Positions 50,701-63,593 of a stretch of 64,000 bases of DNA are shown here, one piece after another. This DNA is from Turbatrix aceti. Lineage: Eukaryota; Nematoda; Chromadorea; Rhabditida; Panagrolaimidae. The stretch covers positions 1,364,001 to 1,428,000 of the forward strand of contig OZ017766.1 of NCBI GenBank assembly GCA_963969345.1. Reading direction: 5' to 3'. Within the stretch, counting starts at the first letter, position 1. Every line of letters begins with the position of its first letter. Position numbers and translations under genes: made by a program. The notes beneath the pieces were generated by a model. The model worked only from the letters and a program-made list of their open reading frames with translations. It was not told the DNA's origin and made no database searches.

Positions 50701-53700
50701 ATGAAACAAAAAATTCACCACAGCTCACTCATGCATTTTCTGGTGCCTCGACGGGAGGTCTGGGAGATCGAGCCTTTCTACACGGCAAAGACAGGTGCAC
50801 CACGGTTTGGAATCGAGGTGAAGACCGAAATCATTAATGTCCTGCTCAAGCGACGGATAAAAGAGGGCTTTCGCGTTGGATACGTTTCAAACGGAATTAT
50901 GAATTTCATCCGCGAAGGCGACCCTGAAGGACCGCCGAAATTGGAGCAGTTCGTTGTGTTCTGCATTCACAAGAGACGGCTGACTCTGCAGGGGTGAGTT
51001 CAAAAATACTCATTTGAGGGCCTAAAACAGAGAATGGCCCGGATTTTCGTATACATAACATTTTTGATAAGGAAGTCTAAAAAATGTTATTGACAAAAAA
51101 TTGACAGACGAAAGTAACGATATGTGCTGCATAACATTGAAAAGTTGCTAAAATTTCGGTGATCAGATTATTTCGTTATTTTCTGATCACCGAAATTTTA
51201 GCGTTAACGTTAACGTTATTTTCGGTGATCAGATTCTTGCGGAATAACATATTTTTGGATAAATTTTTATCATTTCAGAATTTTACGGAATCAATGTTTT
51301 GGTGTTTTTCAATAATTTTTACACGTTGCAAGCTTTCAGCGACAAACAAAGTCGTAAAAAATTAATGATATTCAAGTTGTAATTTTTCGTTGCGAAACCG
51401 TAACAAAGCAGACCTTTGAATACATTTGGTTTATTTTTTATGAGCTTGGCTAATGGTTTTTTTGGACGGTTTACGGGAATGAAATATGATTGATTTTCGG
51501 TGAACGGAAACGCGAAAGCAATGCGATATTTTTTGCAGAGATGGCGTTTGGCAGCTTCGTGCGCACTACGCCAAGGCAGGTTTCAAACTCGAGGATCAAA
51601 GACTGCAGAATCCCATTCGGGATCTCCTGCACGAGCTTGAGGCGGCCAAGCAGGCGATACAAACAGAAATTAACGATCTCAAGCTGGCCATTCGAGAACG
51701 GCACAACAAATACCGCTGGCGAGCACTCAATGCCAAGGTCAACAGTGCTTCAAAATTCGAGGATCCAAAACCCGAAACCATGCCTCCGTGGTACTCCAGA
51801 GACATGGAAGTCATCCGCCAACTCATCGACATTGACTTTGCCGACCTCGACGAGGTTCTCTGCTACCCGGCAGATTCCTTCCTTCCAAATCGCGCGAATA
51901 ATTCATCGATTCTGAAGCGACAGAAAAAGTTACTCCTCAGCTTTGCCGATCTGCAGCACTCGGTTATGACTGCCTACGAAGCGGCACTCGAAGACGATGG
52001 CACCCAGCACAAGGCGACGTCGCTCGAGAGCTTCCGTGACTGGCTTCTCGAAAAGAAGCGACAGATGCACGAGTACGAGGAGTCCCTCAAGGTTGTCGAC
52101 TTTCCCGAACAGATGGTGCGGAAAGGCACATTCCTGGTCACCGAGCTATGGTCCGATCCGGGGCCTCAATCTGCCAACCGGGGTGCCACGCAGGAGAAAA
52201 TAGAGGTAAGCTGGGGTCCTTTTTTGTCTGACGAGCAACTTATATTTTTTGTATTGTTTTTTTGTGCACAAGAAATGCTAGTTTCCGTGTTCTAATTTTG
52301 TTAAAACGTTTTTGGGATTTTTTTAATTATCACATTTGACGCTTCCAAGTCGTCATTTATCGGTTACGTATAATACGGTTTTCATAGTCTGATAGTACGG
52401 TTTCTCAACATTTTTTCTCTGTTGTTTGAATGCGTGGTTGATTGACTGAAAATCGTTAGAATCGCATTGCTTCTGAATGATTTTTTTTTAATCGTTTTAC
52501 GGGTCTTTCGTTTTCTCAACACAAAAAATACATATTCAATGAGTGACGACGATGCAAGCAATGAAGACTAAAAGGCACTGTGGGGGGCGTGGCATCGTCG
52601 TGAACCGCGGCCATTGTTCTCCTCCTCTTTTTCTTCTTGAATCACCGTTGCACGGGCACAGATAGATAAAGGTAGCCCAAAACACTGAGTGTTTTAGTCT
52701 TCTTTGTTTGGTGGACACGAATCGGAGGTTGCGGATTCGGGTAAAAGGATGAATCTTGCTGGGCAGTTAGATTTCAGTGAGATTCGTCTCTTTTACTTGA
52801 ACCCGTGCTCTCTGAAAAATTTGTGACAGGTGTGGATTGCATTGCTACCGACAGGTTGGATGCTATAGTCTTGGATAAAATCTCGGTATCTCAATTTTAT
52901 TAATGGTACCGTTTGCAGCGGTCGCGAGTCGATCGGGCCGTCGTCAGCATCCTCATGACTTTCCGGATGCTTCAATCCGAACTCGATCGCGAGTCTGGCA
53001 TCGTGACTGCTACGATGCAGCATGAACGCTTCGCCATGCATTCATCCGAGTGCCCGCCCATCATTATCAACCACCACGTCACCCTCCACACCCACCTGTA
53101 CAACATCCCACAGCTCTGTCTCTGTGGTGAACGATTTCTCATGATGCTACCCACGCTCGAATTTCGTAAGCCATTTTTTTCATTCCAAACCAGTTTCTTT
53201 GCTGATTTTCAGGAAAATCCGATGAGAAAAGCGTGGATCGTCTGGACAGGGTTCTTGAGTGCTTTAATCGCGAGATGCAGAATTTCATGCCACAGTACTT
53301 TTTCTACGAAGACTATGACAACACCTGGGCCAGGCTGGCGAAGAACATCCCGCGGGAGTACGTCGTCAACCAAATTGACTACCCCGAATTCATGGATGGT
53401 GAACGGTCCGAATACGATACGGACGGGGGAGAGTCGTTCGATGGCAGTCTCTCGCCGACTTCGCTCAAGTCATTTTCCTTCAGCTCGGGGGTGGCAAAAA
53501 ATCGATTTGCCGAGATGTCACCGGAAGAACTCCGACGACAGGTACTCGGTAACCTCGATCGCCCTCACGGCGGCCACTGCAGCAGCAGTAGTGGGGAGTC
53601 GGTTAGCTCTCCGCCCGGAACGCCCACGAGGGGATCGATTGGTACACTGAGGGAACGCAAGGAGGCCAAGGAACTGTCGGCGAAGGAGTCCTGTGTCATG

Positions 53701-56700
53701 ACCAGCAGCGTGACCACCGACGATGGCGAAAGCTCGCCGCACTCACCGATCAGCGAGAAATCGACAGAAGCGGGAGAGGAACTTGAATTCCTGCCTGGAA
53801 AGAAGAAAAGTTTGTTTTTGGACAAAACTTAATTTTTGCAAAATTCTCTATTTCAGTCCGTAAAAAGCGAGAAGCTCTTGCGGAATTCAAGAAAACAACG
53901 GGAAGCAGGAACGACGCTGTTGACAATTCCGCAGACACGGCGTCGTCGTCCAAAACAACCAATTCGGGGCAGAAAATCCCAGATGTCGAGCCCGTCGCCC
54001 CACCGACGTTCTACGCCTACTACACGAGGCGTGACATCAAGACCGTCATCATCGTGATCGTTCCAACTTCCGCGAGATCGGTGCTGCGGATCACGGAAGA
54101 CACCGCCGGCATTCTCCCTGTCCTGGCGTTCATGGTCGACGAGACTCGTGTCCTGGACGTCGTCCACAACGCGTCCGTCGTGCCAACTGATTTCACGCGG
54201 ACGTCCATCGAGAACTTCTGTCCGCGTAACGATCTTGTCCACCTCAACTGGCAGATCAACGTTGCCCACGTCAACCGTCGCAAGCCAGCTTCGTCGTCGA
54301 TGGATTCGCCCATGCTGTCGTCGTCTGGGACATCCGATATCGAAGACGATGCACAGCCAAAGGAGTATAGTAGTCTCTACGACTTTTGTGTCAACAATAT
54401 CCACGAACACGTTTTTAGTCGAGCTTACGCCCAGGCTGTTTACCTCTGTCTCGGGACGAGTGAGTTTGAATTTTTCCATCCGAGACCTGAAAGTTGAGCT
54501 CGACCAACATGATTTTTTGCAGGGATCCCAGTGCCAATCATGGAAGTCCAAGAGGTTCTCGAAGACAGATGCTCGCATACCAGCGTCGAAATGGGCTCGG
54601 TCCGACCTCTGCTCCAGATTACGTGCACCCACCTCAGCTCGTACCTGCAGAGCAAGCGCGTGAATCGCTACCAGCGGCACCTCATGCCGGATATCTCACC
54701 TGGCTCATCGTCTCGATCATCTACAGATTCAGAAGTGGAAATGCAGCAAATCTTCCCATATACCGTATCCATGAATCCATTCTGCTATTCAGAATCTGAA
54801 AACAACGAAATTTGTAAAATGGAAAAAACCGAATTTCGCACGGCATTCGAAGAAGTCCTCGCTCAACACCAATTCTTCCGCGTGCCCAGCTTTGCCGACT
54901 ACTACTACTATTGGCCAAAGCAGGATGCGGACGTTGGACTGGAATCCGAGGCTCTCAGAATCTTTAACCTTCACCACAATAAATACACCCCCGAGGAGAC
55001 GGCCAAGATTGTTGAGAGGTTCGAAGTTTTCACCGATGAAAACGATGAGGTCGTCTCTTCGAAGGCTGATACAGCGGAACTGTCAGTGATTACAAATGCC
55101 ACGAACTCGGTGGATTCTGGAAACGACGCTACGAGCAGCATGGAGGATGAAACCGTATCACACTCTCACAGTCAGAGCCTCTCGTCGGTGCCGACTACGG
55201 ATAAGGATCCCATCGGTAGCCTGTGCCTGCATCGATCGTGCTCGGCGTGCTCAATCCATCAGCCTTTCCTTCCCACGAGGGTGCACGTCACTCGACAGCC
55301 ACTTTTTCTTCAATTCTTTGTCAACGTTCCTCGAACCAACGACATCATATCATTTCCCGTGGATTACATTCCAAATTGTCTGAAAGAAGTCATCAATCGC
55401 TGCACAGATGATCAAGTCGGGGAAGAAGATCGTAAACGTAAGTTTTGGCCTAAAAGTGTTCAGAAACCCGTAAAACTTTTTTTCCAGAACTAGACCTGTT
55501 CGATGTCCAAGTTGAAATGTACGTCCTAACAACACTGCCAACGGAACACGAAGAACAAACCAAACGACGCATGGATCCCCGTAAACGCAAAACCACCGAA
55601 GACGGCCTTCGCCTCCTCAATGAAAAAGTCCATTCTGACAGCTACATCGATCTGGACGAACGAGAACGCAAGGTCGTGCTCGATCTCAAACAGGGAATCC
55701 ATCGCATGCTGGACACCGAACAGATTCTGGTCCTAACGCGATACTTTGACCTGCAAAAGTCCTACAAAAACATCTCAGTTGTCCTCGACTTTGTCAAGCG
55801 TGAATCCGAGCTCACAGATGGCGGTCACGCGAGTCGGGTCCAGTTTGCGCAGTCGGATGTCTCGTTCGTGCTCAATCCAGAGCTTGGACTGCGTAGACTC
55901 TGCGAACGACTCGAGGACGCAAAAATGAGTTACTGTAACATTCGCTGCGTGAGAGACGAAAAAGCGCCCGCCGAAAATGCGAATATCGTCTTTTACTGCT
56001 GCTCTGTAGACTACTTTGACGAGTTCTGTCGGGAACACTTCGACGACGTCGATGCCGTCAAGTTTGACTACCGACCCCGGGACAGCAGCAACACCGAGGA
56101 CGACGTCGCCTCGGACCTGTCCCTCCGCGACGACGGCTCGACGGGTCCACTGGACGACAAGGTGAAGCACAAGCAGACGATCCACGACTTCTGGCTCATT
56201 GCGCAGGTCCAAGTCCGGAAGACGGAACCGACGCCGACGACGCGGGCAACGTCGCAGGCGGACATCAGCTGCTACTTCTTCCAGCGAAGCACTGGGCGGC
56301 ACGCTGCTCTATTTCAGAAGTTTACAGATCGGGTCATTGAGGAAATCAAGTGGGTGAATCGATCTCTCCTGCTCGAAGACATGGCCAAATCCATGGTCTG
56401 TCAGCTGCACCTCATCGATGCGAACTGCAAACCACTCAAGCCGCAGGCCTTTGACGAGCAGTCCGATGAACCCCGGGAAATTAAGCAGTTGCTCATCCAG
56501 CGCCTGATTCGTAGGTTTTTTGCTACTTCTGCATGCAACTGTTCAGCGGCAGCTTTTTAGAACAGGAACAAACGTTCCACTCGGATCCGCTCCTCGAGCG
56601 CTATCCTCCTGGCTACTTCTTCTGTCCCATGGTTTGGCATCACTGGTTTTCGGTGAACAAACGACTCCGCGAAACGCCTGCCAACCACGCGATGAGTGCC

Positions 56701-59700
56701 ATCCGACTCGGACTCAAGAATTACGAGCTCAGAAATCGCCATAATATTTGGCTGCGACAGGAGGCGAACGGCAACGTGGTTTACGTCTACTTTTTTGATG
56801 ACATTCAGGCCATTCAGGACATTATCCTTAACGATGACGAGGTTTGTATCCCAAAAAATATTTTTTATTGAATTTTTCTTTTAGGATTGGCTGGCTGAGT
56901 GCCGGAATATGCTCTCTGGGCATCGCATTCTGATGGCCGTGTTTGGCGTCGCGGATGTCGGTGACCTGATTTGCGTGGATCTCGTCAACGAAGTTCACGC
57001 GCTCATGGATGAACGCCGACTCAAGGAGCTCCAGTTCATGCTCATGAAGGACGGGAAACTCAGACTGACGGCCGAAGACGTCACCTTCATCCAGGAAGAC
57101 CCAGCGAAGCCGACGGCGTCTGTGGCCTTTGCCTTGCCCCCCTACGCCGCGCACTATCTGGCTTCCATCTCGACGTACGTGCGACAACAGCTTCAGACCC
57201 GCTACCCTGAGCCTCTCTACGCGGAAGGCCGCCAGCACCGGGCTTTCCCCATCTTAAACGACCACACCGAGGGCCTCGAATCTCGGGGACAATTTGAGCC
57301 TTTTCCCTTCGACGCCGGCGAACCGCTGCCAATCGAGCACTGGCCGAGATTCTTTGTCGTGCTCGGCTGCAAGGAAAACGAATCCGTCGAACGCGTCGGC
57401 ATCGGTTGCTTTGAGATGAGAATTGTGGATTCTGCAGGCAAACTGGTGCTCCGAAGCGATCAACCTGCTGGAAAGCTGACTCCTGCATCGACCTCTCTTT
57501 TGTACCCTCGAATTACGACAGCCAACAAGCCAGGTGCATTTACCGCCCATCCCCAGCACAGGTATCAGCAGTTGACCAAGCTCCGACAGGTCGAGTCAAT
57601 CGACGAGGAAGCCGAGCTTCAGACGCTGGGTTGTGAGTTTTTTTATTGTCACTGAATTATGAATTACAGAAAATGTGTTTTTTTTCAGACAAGCCATTCT
57701 ACGTCCAATTTTATGTCTGGGAAAAAGGCGACATTGGCTTCGCTGAATTCCAAACCCGTCTCCGGATCGTCTGCGAACAGGCCCTGGCGGATGTCGTCGT
57801 GGAATTCGGTCTTCTGGCGCAGCAGTTCTTCGAGACAACCTCGACGGAGAATCAAGCCGTCACGACTCCTACCGAGACGACCTCGACGCGCCCGCTGCTC
57901 CAGAGACAGAACACATTTGACGCGGGTTCGGCGTCTTTGCCCCGGACACCGGTCACCCTCACCCCGTCGATAGGGGCGGTGGCATCTGCGTCGTCTACGT
58001 CCCTGGTGCGGCGTCGCACCGGAGGCCAGCTGACCACGACAACGGGCGTCGGCTTCAAGGAACCCATCACGAAGACCCTCTCTTCGCCTCCGAAGACCCC
58101 GTCTGCGTCCGGAAGTCTGAATACGTCGTCTGCGGCTCCGGATGCCACGGAGACGCCTGCGACCGGCATCTCGCTACCTTCGCCCCCGGAGACGACGACC
58201 ATGATTCACGGCGCCGCGGCACTGCGACTCCGGACGGCCACCTGCCGGCCGTCGGATGCCGATCTCCACTTCAACGCAGATCGGGGCGAGATCGATCGTA
58301 TGAAGGTTGAATTTCTCCACACCACGATGGCATTTGCGCAGTCGGTTATTCGCACCGCCAGGCCCTACGCCGACCTGTGCAACTCATTCGAACACCACTC
58401 GTTTGTAATCGACGACGCTTTTTCGGCTGTTACGGTATGTTTTTATTACATATGCATTCGTGACGTTTTTGAATCACGATCATTGTTTATTACCAGTTTC
58501 CATCTTTTTTCAGGTGATGCGTGTTATTTTTTCCCGCTTTCAATATTTATTCAAAAGTTACCGAATAGACCGGAAAGACCAGGATTCGGTCACGTTGTTG
58601 AAGCCCGAAGGACCTCCGGACGTAGCGCAGCGTCTTGTTGCCGTCAGTGAAGAAGACGAGGTTCCCGTTGTCCAGCTGACGGTTAGTGTTTTTCCCGTAC
58701 CACATCGTTGCGCAGGACCGAAGTTTTCAGCAGGATCGAGGCGAAGTCATCCAGCTCCTGGGCCAGTCGGACGTGGGAAGCAGCGTGGATTTGTGCATCG
58801 TCGTCCACAACGCTGCTCACATGCGGAACATGATCAAGCAAACGCTCGCGGGCGAACGCGAAGTCCGGGAGGACCTCGAACAGGTGTGTGAACGGCCTGA
58901 GAGCTATCAACTCAAGTTTGGACCCACGACCGATCCCTTCGTCCCGAGACGACGATTTATCATCGTTGTCAACCGAAAAGGAAAACTCGGCCTCTACATG
59001 TACAACGTCGCTTTGGGATTCAGCGACCGTATCCGACTCACCGTGAGCAAGGCTGTCGAGTGGATGAACGCGAAGAGCCGCCTCATCCGGGACATTGGCT
59101 TTCACAAGATGCGCGTCTCCCACCTCTGCGCGTCGGCGACGGGACCCGCGACCTCGCAGGGCTACGAGTCACTGGTTTGGCGCAACCCCGAGGCACTCGT
59201 CGACCACAACTTCCCATCCGACAGCATCAGCACCGAGTTCATGGACGACCTCTGTCAGAACCACCGTCGTCTGGCTGCTATCTTCCGTCGGCCTTTCGAT
59301 CACATGGAGCCGTCCTTCGTGCCCAAGTACCTCGCGCCGAACCGCTTTGACGACCAGGCCATCCAGCTGCTCTCTGTCTGCGAAGTCTTTCAGGCCGAGG
59401 TCGAGGCACGCGAAGCCTTCTACCGACTCCATCGAGCGATGCTGCCGACCCTCAGAGATGGCGATACCGATGTGTGCCAAAATCTTCCAGCGGACGTCGT
59501 AATCGAAGAACGCGACTTGAAAATCGCATCTGAACGCGCAGAAGCCGTGCACTACGTCGAGACACCGCTCTTGCTGCTACCTGAGTGGAGAAAGAAGGTC
59601 GCGGCCATCAGAAATATCGGCGCGGATCACGGCACGGTCAGTAAGAAGAAGCAGAATGCGCTTGTCAAGCTACAACGCAAGAGATCGGTCAAGCCGGAGG

Positions 59701-62098
59701 TAAAACCGAGGTCACATACTGTCAAGTAGGTTTTTTGAGATTCTCTGGCGGGAATACTTTGGATATGGATCATTTTAGCGAATCAATGCTATCGTCACTC
59801 CGACGCTCACCTTCAACGGACGAACCTGAACTCAAGCTGCAGTACATGCTGGCGAACAACTACGTGGCCTACCTGCAGCACTCTCTCGGAGCCCACCTCA
59901 TTCGGTTCCCCCCGCACTCGTCGACGGACTTCTATTCCCTCGATTTCGTCGAGTACACCACTGCCGCTCCACCCGTGGCATGGCTCTACATTGCCCATCC
60001 CGCGGGCTTGCTCTTCATCAACGTTCACTTCCTTCAGCCGTATTTTTCGATCCGGGTTTTGATGTGGCAGAAAGGGCATGTGGACCGGTACTGTCAGGTG
60101 GACCAGGCGGCGCTGAGGGACTTTTTTGCCATCAAGAGCGAGGTTACGTCCCGATGCCACATCCACTCGTTCACCTACGACTTTCACCTGGGCATCGTGT
60201 CCACCTACCTGACAGGGGGTCCCGAGCTGCTCTTCAACCGCGGATACAACACGAGTGATTTTATAATTGATTTTCTACAGTACTACCGTTGTCGGCCTCC
60301 TGTCGCGAAAAATATTATCCTAGAAGGCTCACTCCATGTCAAGGACCTGAAAGTGTCCGGCAAAAGTTTATGGACACATTTTCTCAACAACGAGGCGAAG
60401 TATGGATGGAAAGTAGTCAGGCTAAAGGTAAGACTTGGTAGGGGGTGATTTTTTGAGTTTTCGTGATTTGCAGACGGGAAACGAAGGCAGTGACGACTTC
60501 ATGCTAGTCACAAAGGTGGGTTGGGGAGGAAAGACGATGGATCAAGACTATGAGGCCATCCGACTCGTCACAAATGATGCGGCTAACTCGGAGGCCCATG
60601 AAATTCTCCTGCGATACTACATTGTTATGGTCAACAATCAACTCGGTGGGTTTTTTTACAACCAACAACGTAACATGTTCTCTGTTCACCCGTACTTTGA
60701 GCATCGTTTGTCAGACGACGACTCGTCTTTTAAGAATCATTAATCCTTTTTGTCGATATATGTATATCGCATTTTTTTCAGACAACGTGTTCGTCAAACT
60801 ACCTGAAATCGACGAAGTTGACATGAAATTATCGACCAATGACACCCGTCAGCCCGAAATCGACCGAGATGCCGATATGGACATTCAGTACGATTCAGAC
60901 CCCCAGTCTACGGGTTCGTCGGCCGTCAGCCAGCACAGACCTGCTTCGGTCGGGGCGGTGAATGCGTTGCACATGACTCGGGGTCACGGTTCTTCCACGT
61001 CGTTCGCAGGTCGTGATTCTACGGATTTCTGGAACGATGACACGTGCCGCAGTCCGTGTGCGTCTCCCACGCTCCTGGTAACGGCGTCCCAGGACAGCCA
61101 GCACGGGCCTGCAACATCCGTGCTTCCGCACACCCTGGGCACCGACATGGGAATCGATGCTTCCGAACTACGATCTCGTCTCGTCGAGCCGAGGCGGAAG
61201 AGGCACCGCAAGACGCACTCAATCGGGGGCGACCCCGCCAAGGCTGCTGCCATTCCACCGGAGCGCGTCACCTATGTATACTTCTACAACGATGTTCAAC
61301 GCAAGCTACAGTATACCATCGAGGAGTTCAGTCGTGCAAGCCACAAGGATCTCTCGGATTTGATTACCAAGGCCAGCGACTTGTGCTACCTGGATTTTGT
61401 GAGTTTTAGCATTTTTGGACGCCGACGTGCAATGCCGACTTGTTTTAGCTCTGGTCAAAATTGGTATCACTCGAAACTCTGGGCATCAGCAAACAGGCAA
61501 GCGGCGGCGCTGTTTTTCCGTTTTCTTCGCGATCGTAAGTTTTTTTTGCAAACAAAATACGTCAGCTTTTTTTTGCAGAGAATCCGCCCAAGACCAGCAA
61601 CACATCATGAAGCAGGTAACGTCCACGGCACTCAACGAAAAGGAGTGGAACGAGTTTCTCCGCGGCATCGGAGACGGCATGCTGGACATGCACCGCGCCG
61701 AAAAGCGCCTGGACGATCTCTTCAACGGCGTCTACTACGAGGAACTTTTTGCCTTCCTCATTGGCTGCAGCGACGGACTCAAGAGTTGCCGATTTTTGGA
61801 ATTCGAAAGCACTAAAAATCTGGTCATTCTTAATCCCAGCAGCAACAGTGCCATGCTCTTCGAGAAAGACATGGCTTCTAACCAACTCCGACTCTACATG
61901 CTCAGAAAACCCGAAAACATAACCAACGAGGAAACTCTTTTGTTCAACAAAAAGGCTATACAAAGTCAATTTTTTCACGTGAGTTGGTTTTCTGCAAACT
62001 AGGAAGGGGGATGAATGAAAAATTGATTTTAGATCATGGATTGCATCTCGACGTACATCTGGACAGATTTGTTCAAAAAGTCTATGAAACACAGTTAA
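47776..62098 (+). CDS. SZT2, KICSTOR scaffold subunit (about 3,920 aa, 22 exons)
   Basis: Twenty-two exons keep frame throughout: 47776-48192, 48240-48314, 48517-49685, 49730-49825, 49968-50993, 51539-52205, 52919-53165, 53213-53809, 53857-54459, 54523-55437, 55488-56510, 56561-56841, 56885-57632, 57689-58434, 58514-58681, 58731-59725, 59779-60427, 60474-60645, 60782-61398, 61449-61534, 61579-61978, 62033-62098. Collinear matches to human SZT2 (about 3,430 aa) include RTHRMNWFLDHHDQQI, the DFSPG/DSSGSM vWA-like start, GIVIITGGSLFIPDTAV and EGFRVGYVSNGIMNFI. In mammals SZT2 binds GATOR1 and GATOR2 within KICSTOR at the lysosome and restrains TORC1 when amino acids are scarce. This copy is longer, with acidic and Ser/Thr-rich insertions (residues about 225-265, and in exons 8, 9, 14 and 19). 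Most introns are 45-63 nt. Intron 4 holds a 61-bp MITE and intron 5 a perfect hairpin. Confidence 0.93.
49866..49926. mobile_element. Very small hAT-like element (61 bp) in SZT2 intron 4
   Basis: It starts CAGGGATG and ends CATCCTTG, and a perfect 8-bp duplication ATTCTGAT flanks it (49858-49865 and 49927-49934). Its core TTCGTGTTCG...GAACAAAAA recurs, inverted, in an intron of the MTR4-like gene at about 22745-22800, so it belongs to a dispersed family. Confidence 0.75.
51147..51202. repeat. Perfect 21-bp inverted repeat in SZT2 intron 5
   Basis: The arm at 51147-51167 (GCTAAAATTTCGGTGATCAGA) is an exact inverted copy of 51182-51202, with a 14-nt loop. A third partial copy (TTTCGGTGATCAGA) lies just downstream at about 51220-51233, after a GTTAACGTTAACGTTA run. 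No target duplication was found, so its origin is unknown. Confidence 0.8.
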
Positions 62099-62155
62099 AC
62101 GTGTCTGTATTTATTTTTATTAATTATTAATATTCGGGAAACATGGCGGGTTGTT

Positions 62156-62161
62156 AATAAA
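62156..62161 (+). terminator. Poly(A) signal of SZT2
   Basis: AATAAA lies 58 nt after the SZT2 stop codon and before the facing gene's coding end at 62334. Confidence 0.6.
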
Positions 62162-62319
62162 TTTTCTTGTTTGACGCTGTTGGTGGTGTTTCTGTTTTCG
62201 ACTATTTTTTGTTTTTTTGTGCATTGTGAATTCTCGATGCCATTGAAAATTATGCAAAAATTGAATGTCTTTTACCAGATTTTATTTAGTTATAACGACA
62301 ATAACAAAATCGATGTATA

Positions 62320-62329
62320 TTTATTTATT
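62320..62329 (-). terminator. Overlapping poly(A) signals of the gene facing SZT2
   Basis: Two overlapping AATAAA motifs on the minus strand start 5 nt after the stop codon. The 3' UTR is therefore probably very short, which fits the tight convergent spacing with SZT2. Confidence 0.55.
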
Positions 62330-62333
62330 CAGG

Positions 62334-63593
62334 TTACATGCGGACACGTTTAGCAAAATTCTCCGTTTTTTCATTTTCTTCATGGGTTCGTTTTCGATTC
62401 GACGACTGGCCGGCGTCAGGAGCTTTGACTGCAGTATGCTGGAACAGCTGCAGGAAGCGGAAAAGCTGCTGCGTGACTGAAAATTCGTTGTTGGACGGAT
62501 TTGTCGCCCTGTGCTACCCACCATTGGCAATCGCCATTTGCTGGTCCACGGGCGAGAAGACTTCGATCTTGTTTTCCTGTTGATCAGGACCCTCAGCACC
62601 GACCACTTGTGCCATTCTTGGGGGTTCCGCACCATTGACGTTAAACGATCGTTCGTTGGCGTTGATTGGCGGCGAAAGCGAAGGCGAGTGCTGGTGTTGC
62701 TGGCTTTGCGCCAACAATCCATTTCGGATTTTGAGGGCTTCGCAGCGCTTTTTGGCACTGAAAACATTTTTTGGGTGCAACAAAAAACTATTTTTTCCAA
62801 AATTTGCTAGTTTATCAAGTAGCAAGTTTTGTTTTTTTACGCCAAAAAAAATCTTGTAACTTACAGATCCCGTTGAAGGTGCGTTGTGACAGAAAATATC
62901 AAGTTCTGAAAAGTCTTTTGCATGCCAACGTTCCACTGCGTACGATCCTTGTTGTGGCCTGCGGCAGTCAGCACTAGATCTAAAACATTGAACAAAATCA
63001 GGAACGCAAACAATAATGAATCCATACACGCAATATCTTCAATGAAGTCAGTCGGGAACTTGTAGAGCTCCTTGCGAGGATCCGAGATGCACGCAGTCCA
63101 CAGCGAAAAATTGAGGTTTTGAAAAATCATAAATTGGATAAGGATGTCGACGCACAGCTTGCGCGGATTCTTGAGAAGCTTGATGTACCTGCAAGACGAC
63201 ACGTAGTACGAGAGGAGAAAGTCTGACGCGCGGTAGAGCTTGCCGTCCGGGAAAAGTCGCTCCGGAGTCACCAAATCCAGGATCGCCGTGAAGTTGAAGA
63301 GCTCGATCTAAAAAATCGAATAACGTTTGGCTTACTGTAGAGAACCGATATACCGCAACATCTGTAGTCGGAATGGCGTGCTGCTCGCCTTTGGACTCGA
63401 GTTGGACGAACTTTTTCTGAAGCTCGCAGATATCAGACCGCAGAGCGACGACTTCCTCACGTAGCTGACGGATTTCATCCGCAGCATCGCCATGAAGCAG
63501 GGATAGAATGCTATTCATTTCACTCGGCAGCGTCGAAGACAGCGATGACGACATGTCTCTCTGATATCTTTGCCCGCCGTATGTCAGAAGCAT
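62334..63593 (-). CDS. Uncharacterised coiled-coil, probably nuclear protein (353 aa)
   Basis: Four exons (63593-63354, 63307-62865, 62757-62522, 62476-62334) encode 353 aa. An N-terminal heptad-like helix (EIRQLREEVVALRSDICELQ) is followed by a long, Leu/Phe-rich helical region of about 150 residues. A Gln/Ser/Pro-rich linker and a basic C terminus with NLS-like clusters (NRKR, AKRVR) follow. I do not recognise the family. The last exon was added because the shorter reading (stop at 62514) skips a textbook 45-nt intron (GTGGGT...TTTTCAG). The first intron is ambiguous: a 46-nt version (donor at 63353) and a nested 28-nt version (donor GTAAGC at 63335) both keep frame; I prefer the 46-nt one on length. 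It converges on SZT2 with 235 bp between stops. Confidence 0.72.

Noticed and set aside
56511..56560. 32- or 38-nt intron between SZT2 exons 11 and 12
   Set aside because: The 50-nt intron with CTTTTTAG at 56553-56560 keeps frame and has the usual length; the shorter options use weaker sites.
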